This document shows, piece after piece, positions 33,218 through 37,193 of a DNA stretch of 37,193 nucleotides. Both the position numbers and the translations under genes were made by a program. The notes beneath the pieces were generated by a model. That model saw only the letters and a program-made list of their open reading frames with translations. It had not been told where the DNA came from and made no database searches. The stretch spans positions 1 through 37,193 of the forward strand of contig JACIYI010000021.1 in the NCBI GenBank assembly GCA_014360005.1. Reading direction: 5' to 3'. This stretch comes from Candidatus Aminicenantota bacterium. GTDB taxonomy: Bacteria > Acidobacteriota > Aminicenantia > Aminicenantales > Saccharicenantaceae. Every line of letters begins with the position of its first letter. Within the stretch, counting starts at the first letter, position 1.

Positions 33218-34198
33218 ATGGTGCTTCTGAGCAGGGACGACCTCCAGCAACTTTTAAGTATGAAGGAAGCCATAGAGCTGGTGGAGAAAGGTTTCCTGTG
33301 GCTTCATCAGAAAAAAGTTCTAATGCCCCCCAGGGCGGTTATCCCCACCACTTTTCACCGCGGCTCGCTTCTTTTTATGCCGGTGGTGATGGGAGAAGAA
33401 AAGCCATTCCTGGTGACCAAGGTAATTACTGTTTACCCTGATAATCAACAGCTTTTCGGCCGGCCAGCCCTCCAGGGCTTTACGATTATTTTCGAGGCGG
33501 AAAGCGGGACCCCGGTAGCCATGATGGATGCCCATTTCCTGACGGCCCTGCGCACCGGGGCGGCTGGCGGGGTGGCCCTTAAATACCTGGCCAGGAAAGA
33601 GGCTGAGACCGTCACTCTGTTCGGCGCTGGACCCCAGGCCAGAACCCAGCTGGAAGCCGCAGCCAGCGTTCTTCCGGTTAAAAAATGTTACCTGGTCAGC
33701 TACCAGGACCCACGGGAAAAAGACCTGGCCTGGGAGATGAGTGCCAGGTTGGGTCTGGAAGTGGTAATTACCGGGGATAAAGAAAGAGCGGTTGGTGAAG
33801 CCGAAGTGGTGATTACCGCCACCAATTCCAGGGAACCTGTTTTTAAGGGAGAATGGCTGAGAGCAGGAACCCATGTAACGGCTATTGGGTCTTTCCAGCC
33901 GGAAGTTCGCGAACTTGATAGCGAAACTATCAGCAGAAGCCGGGTTTTCGTGGATAACCTGGAGGCGGCCCGAGAAGAGGCCGGCGATATCATAATCCCG
34001 GTAAAAGAAGGTGTTATAACCTGGGATACGGTAGAAGGCGAAATCGGAGAAGTAATTGCCGGAGAGAAACCGGGCCGTCGAGCAGCCGAAGAAATAACGG
34101 TTTTTAAGTCAGTGGGACTGGCCGTTCAAGATGCAGTGGTGGCGGTTGGCGCTTATCTTAAAGCCAGAGACGGGAGAGTCGGGAAAAATTATTTCTGA
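33218..34198 (+). CDS. Ornithine cyclodeaminase / mu-crystallin family NAD(P)-binding enzyme
   Basis: Member of the OCD/CRYM fold, which includes ornithine cyclodeaminase, L-alanine dehydrogenase (archaeal type) and ketimine or pyrroline-carboxylate reductases. Substrate-binding K68 (VTKVITVYPDN) and R112 (LRTGAAGG) are kept, and the Rossmann loop is LFGAGPQARTQ (134-144). The Asp required for cyclodeaminase activity (D228 in Pseudomonas OCD) is not present; the aligned stretch IGSFQPEVRELD is closer to the IGASRPDWREL pattern of mu-crystallin. A reductase or dehydrogenase role is therefore more likely than cyclodeamination. Length (326 residues) is typical. It is 10 bases upstream of the serine dehydratase start, suggesting linked amino-acid metabolism. 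Confidence 0.88.
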   Translation: MVLLSRDDLQQLLSMKEAIELVEKGFLWLHQKKVLMPPRAVIPTTFHRGSLLFMPVVMGEEKPFLVTKVITVYPDNQQLFGRPALQGFTIIFEAESGTPVAMMDAHFLTALRTGAAGGVALKYLARKEAETVTLFGAGPQARTQLEAAASVLPVKKCYLVSYQDPREKDLAWEMSARLGLEVVITGDKERAVGEAEVVITATNSREPVFKGEWLRAGTHVTAIGSFQPEVRELDSETISRSRVFVDNLEAAREEAGDIIIPVKEGVITWDTVEGEIGEVIAGEKPGRRAAEEITVFKSVGLAVQDAVVAVGAYLKARDGRVGKNYF

Positions 34199-34208
34199 GC
34201 GGGGAAGC

Positions 34209-35762
34209 ATGAAGTACGTCAGCATTTTTAACCAGGTTATAGGTCCGGTGATGCGGGGCCCCTCCAGTTCTCATACGGCCGGGGCTTATTTTATCGGAAA
34301 AATAGCCAGGTCCCTGCTTAATGATAGGGTAAAAAGGGCGGTAATCACATTTGATCCCGACGGTTCCTACGCCAGGACCTACCAGGAACAGGCAGCCGAC
34401 CTGTCTTTTGCCTGTGGATTACTCGGGATAGAGTTAGTGGATGACCTCTTTTTTAAGGCCCTGGAGACGGCCAGAAAAGCAGGAGTGGACATTGAGTTCA
34501 GGATAGAAAAACTGGAACGGCCGGAACATCCAAATACTCTGGAAATTGAACTCGCTTCTCAAACAGGTCAAAAGCTCAGGCTGCGGGCGGCTTCGGTTGG
34601 CGGCGGTTCGGTTGAGATTAAAAGAATAGAAGATTGGGAAGTGTATTTCACCGGGACTTTTCACGAGCTGGCGGTTGAGGCAGAATCGGCCTCGGTTCAA
34701 GAAATAGTGGAAAAACTCAAATCCCAGTCGGGTTTACTGGAAAAACCCGGAGTGCAGAGCCAGGGAAACCGGGCTCTGGTCTCGGCCAGGAGCCGGGAGC
34801 TTTTTCCGGCTGAACTCCTCCAGGAAATTAGGTTGGTTCCCGGGGTTAAAAAGACCTGGATAATAGAACCGGTCTGCCCGGTCATCAAGCGGGAGCCTCT
34901 TTTTCGCAGTGCCGAGGAAATGGTCGAACTGGCTGCCAGGCGCCGGCTGACTCTGGGAGAGCTGGCCCTGGAATACGAAGCCCAGGTCCTGGGAATGTCA
35001 AAAGAAGAGGTGATAAGAGAAGCCGGAAGACGTTTCGAAATAATGCAGCAGGCTGTCCACCGCGGTCTGGAACTCGAAAGAGAAACGATTCAGTTATTGC
35101 GGGCCTCAGCCGGTAATGTCTTCCGGCTGGAGACACAGGGAAAACTGCCGGCGGCTGTGAGCGGCCCGTATTTAAGGGCAGCAGCCCGGGCCATGGCCGT
35201 GATGCACATCAACGGGAAAAGGGGAGTGGTCTGCGCCGCTCCAACTGGCGGGTCGGCTGGAACTCTACCCGGTGTCCTGGTAACCTTGCTCGAAGATGAA
35301 GGATTGAGACTGGAAGCGGTGCTGCGGGCCCTTATGGCAACCGGGGCCATCGGAGTCATCGTTGACAGCCGGGCCACTTTTGCGGCTGAAGTTGCCGGCT
35401 GCCAGGTAGAAATCGGAGCAGCCGGAGCCATGGCCGCGGCGGCAGTGGTCGATGCCTATGGAGGGAGTGTTCAGCAGGCAGCTGATGCGGCGGCCATAGC
35501 TTTTCAGAATATCATGGGCTCGGTCTGCGACCTGGTCCAGGGAAAGGTGGAGATTCCCTGCCATACGCGGAACGCCCTGGGTGCGGCCCAGGCCTTTCTC
35601 TGCGCCGGCCTCATCCTGGGTGGCTATGAAAACCCAATTAACCTGGATGAAACCATAGATGCCGTTTACGCCACCGGGAAAATGCTGCCACCGGAGCTCA
35701 GGTGCACGGCCCGCGGCGGCCTGGCCGTCTGCCCCTCCGCCCTCAAGCTGACCGGCCATTGA
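34209..35762 (+). CDS. sdaA: L-serine dehydratase (iron-sulfur type), beta and alpha parts in one chain
   Basis: Deaminates L-serine to pyruvate and ammonia in the cytoplasm, using a 4Fe-4S cluster. The beta domain (about 1-155) opens with FNQVIGPVMRGPSSSHTAGA. A middle segment (about 160-225) may be a degenerate ACT-like linker. The alpha domain (about 235-517) has APTGGSAGTLPGV, and cluster cysteines C398 (GCQVEIG), C440 (VCDLVQG) and C451 (PCHTRN), whose spacing (42 and 11) matches the Legionella enzyme. I take the ATG at 34209, preceded by GGGGAAG; an in-frame start at 34131 would overlap the upstream gene and is unlikely. At 517 residues it is longer than the E. coli single-chain form because of the middle segment. 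Oxygen sensitivity fits an anaerobe. Confidence 0.93.
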   Translation: MKYVSIFNQVIGPVMRGPSSSHTAGAYFIGKIARSLLNDRVKRAVITFDPDGSYARTYQEQAADLSFACGLLGIELVDDLFFKALETARKAGVDIEFRIEKLERPEHPNTLEIELASQTGQKLRLRAASVGGGSVEIKRIEDWEVYFTGTFHELAVEAESASVQEIVEKLKSQSGLLEKPGVQSQGNRALVSARSRELFPAELLQEIRLVPGVKKTWIIEPVCPVIKREPLFRSAEEMVELAARRRLTLGELALEYEAQVLGMSKEEVIREAGRRFEIMQQAVHRGLELERETIQLLRASAGNVFRLETQGKLPAAVSGPYLRAAARAMAVMHINGKRGVVCAAPTGGSAGTLPGVLVTLLEDEGLRLEAVLRALMATGAIGVIVDSRATFAAEVAGCQVEIGAAGAMAAAAVVDAYGGSVQQAADAAAIAFQNIMGSVCDLVQGKVEIPCHTRNALGAAQAFLCAGLILGGYENPINLDETIDAVYATGKMLPPELRCTARGGLAVCPSALKLTGH

Positions 35763-35840
35763 TTGTCTCATAACTGGCCTGATTGTAAATAACGCCCCCT
35801 TTTTTTATAATTGTCAAAAATTCATTCTGAGAAGGTAGCC

Positions 35841-36878
35841 ATGAAAATCAGCAGGTTCAAGCAATATCTTCTTTCCGGCGTTTCCTATGCTATTCCCTTT
35901 GTGGCTTCGGGCGGAATCCTAATTGCCATATCAATCGCTTTTGCTCCGATGACTTCCCAGGGCCCGGATTTCAGCCGTGCTCCCTTTCTAAAACTCATCA
36001 ACGACATCGGCACAGCTGCTTTTTCGCTGCTGATTCCAGTTCTTTCGGGCTACATTGCCTTCGGCATTGCCGACCGCCCGGGCCTGGTGCCAGGTTTCGT
36101 GGGCGGTTATATTGCCAATCAGGTGGGAGCCGGTTTCCTGGGTGGACTGATCTCAGGGTTGCTGGCCGGGGCTCTTGTTTTCTACCTAAAGAAAATAAAA
36201 GTGCCCCATTACATCAGGCCGGTGATGCCCATTCTGGTTTACCCGGTGATATCTTCACTGGTAATCGGTTTCATTATGTACAAAATAATCGGGGCGCCGA
36301 TTCACGACCTGATGCTCAGCATCACCAACTGGCTGCAGGTGATGGGCACTGGAAACAAAATCATCCTGGCCATCATCCTCGGCTCAATGATTGCCTTTGA
36401 CATGGGCGGACCGGTCAACAAGGTGGCTTTCTTTTTTGGGGCGGCCATGATTCAGCAGGGGAATTATTTCGTTATGGGAGCCTGCGCCGCCGCTATCTGC
36501 ATTCCCCCGCTTGGTCTGGGGCTGGCCACGTTGCTTAAAAGGAAACTCTGGACCGAGCAGGAGCGGGATGCCGGTCTGGCGGCCCTGGCTATGGGTGCTA
36601 TCGGTATTACTGAAGGAGCTATCCCGTTTGCTGCGGCTGACCCCTTCCGGGTCATTCCGGTGATTATGGCTGGCTCCAGCGTTGGCTCGGTCATTGCCAT
36701 GCTGGGTAAGGTTGGCGACCATGCTCCCCACGGCGGACCGATTGTGCTGCCGGTGGTGGATAACAGGCTGATGTATGTTGTGGCTATTATCGCCGGCACC
36801 TTGGTGGTGGCTGCCCTGATGACCCTGATTCGGGCCCGCAGCAAAAAGAAAGCTGAAGCCGGGCTGGCCTCAGCCTGA
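35841..36878 (+). CDS. Fructose-type PTS EIIC membrane protein without partner domains
   Basis: Integral membrane protein related to the EIIC part of fructose-family phosphotransferase transporters. About nine or ten hydrophobic segments cover residues 5-335. Family features include SGVSYAIPFVASGGILIA (11-28), GFVGGYIANQVG and GITEGAIPFAAADPFRVIP with its conserved Glu, and a late HGGPIVLPVV. At 345 residues it is a complete EIIC domain but lacks EIIA and EIIB, and neither these nor EI/HPr genes lie in the window. It either uses partners encoded elsewhere or works as an unphosphorylating transporter. The ATG at 35841 follows GAAGGTAG; an in-frame TTG at 35811 has no such support. It lies 78 bases after the serine dehydratase. 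Confidence 0.85.
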   Translation: MKISRFKQYLLSGVSYAIPFVASGGILIAISIAFAPMTSQGPDFSRAPFLKLINDIGTAAFSLLIPVLSGYIAFGIADRPGLVPGFVGGYIANQVGAGFLGGLISGLLAGALVFYLKKIKVPHYIRPVMPILVYPVISSLVIGFIMYKIIGAPIHDLMLSITNWLQVMGTGNKIILAIILGSMIAFDMGGPVNKVAFFFGAAMIQQGNYFVMGACAAAICIPPLGLGLATLLKRKLWTEQERDAGLAALAMGAIGITEGAIPFAAADPFRVIPVIMAGSSVGSVIAMLGKVGDHAPHGGPIVLPVVDNRLMYVVAIIAGTLVVAALMTLIRARSKKKAEAGLASA

Positions 36879-37193
36879 GCATTGAATTTGCTTTATAAAT
36901 TAAAAAACATTTAAGTTTATCTTTAAAGGCCTGGCTGGAATAGGTTTCCATTATATTTTTTCGCCGTTAAATGTTTTGTTTTATTACCACACTTAATTTT
37001 GCTTGACAGCATAAAAGAAAGTTGAGTCTTAGGACTTAGCCATGGCCCTAATATTATCAAAAATTGTCTGGTGATTGTTTTTTATCCTCATCATCGCCTG
37101 GAATGAGCAGACTTTTCTTATTCGCGGGGTTTAAATCACTATCAAAGGCAAAGAATAATATTTTATCTTATAAAGTGGCTGAGTCGTGATAAA
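36879..37193. other. AT-rich 3' flank without a recognised gene
   Basis: The last 315 bases carry no ORF with coding character. A TTGACA at 37003-37008 lacks a matching -10 at normal spacing. I see no clear terminator for the EIIC gene and no RNA gene. Confidence 0.45.

Noticed and set aside
37003..37031. TTGACA near the right edge as a promoter
   Set aside because: No -10-like hexamer occurs at 15-19 base spacing, and no gene follows inside the window.
1..37193. CRISPR arrays, tRNA/rRNA genes, insertion sequences, phage or integrase genes
   Set aside because: I saw no regularly spaced repeat array, no cloverleaf with CCA-type ends, no transposase-like ORF and no terminal inverted repeats flanking a mobile unit.

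Overview
The window looks like a chromosomal segment of a Gram-negative, probably anaerobic, glycan- and peptide-degrading bacterium. An outer membrane is indicated by a TonB-dependent receptor, a TonB protein and several lipoprotein signals. The mix of Oar-like receptor, exopeptidases, Tat-exported sulfatases and oxygen-sensitive enzymes (a radical-SAM sulfatase maturase and a 4Fe-4S serine dehydratase) resembles Acidobacteriota/Aminicenantes-type genomes. That placement is inferred from gene style only. I found no rRNA, tRNA, CRISPR array, insertion sequence or phage gene. Base composition shifts from AT-richer on the left (about 1-14,400) to GC-richer on the right, and every gene from 14,867 onward lies on the + strand.

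Left third (1-14,324). A minus-strand pair encodes an M24 Xaa-Pro peptidase and an M1 metallopeptidase with a C-terminal HEAT-type region. Next comes a sulfatase block: two Tat-exported Cys-type sulfatases (4192-5769 + and 6075-7505 -) and, divergent from the second, the radical-SAM enzyme that would convert their cysteines to formylglycine (7864-9030). Then follow two translationally coupled exported glycosidases (a GH27 protein and a GH63/MGH1-like lipoprotein), and a convergent secreted M28 aminopeptidase.

Middle (14,325-19,380). A 542-base gap is rich in inverted repeats and ends in a terminator-like hairpin. A textbook sigma-54 promoter then precedes a TonB protein. A long leader containing a 16-codon ORF precedes a 1010-residue TonB-dependent receptor, which is closed by a perfect intrinsic terminator.

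Right half (19,476-36,878). A ROK-family regulator, with three GGCAAGGA repeats in its leader, precedes a compact set: sodium:solute symporter, PfkB sugar kinase, iron-type alcohol dehydrogenase, secreted LamG protein with a large unrecognised C-terminal region, zinc-type polyol/sugar dehydrogenase and a DPP-IV-like peptidase. A GH95 alpha-L-fucosidase lipoprotein follows. A last group with its own promoter holds an ornithine cyclodeaminase/mu-crystallin homologue, a one-chain L-serine dehydratase and a fructose-type PTS EIIC without any partner domains.

Taken together, exported sulfatases and glycosidases would strip sulfate, fucose and alpha-linked galactose-type residues from complex glycans. 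The receptor and TonB would energise outer-membrane uptake. The symporter, dehydrogenases and kinase would feed a released sugar or polyol into central metabolism, while the exopeptidases process peptides. The substrate is not determined by the sequence. The most noteworthy points are the ROK-controlled sugar locus with its unknown LamG protein, the structured gap before tonB, the sigma-54 promoter, and the GH27 active-site substitutions.
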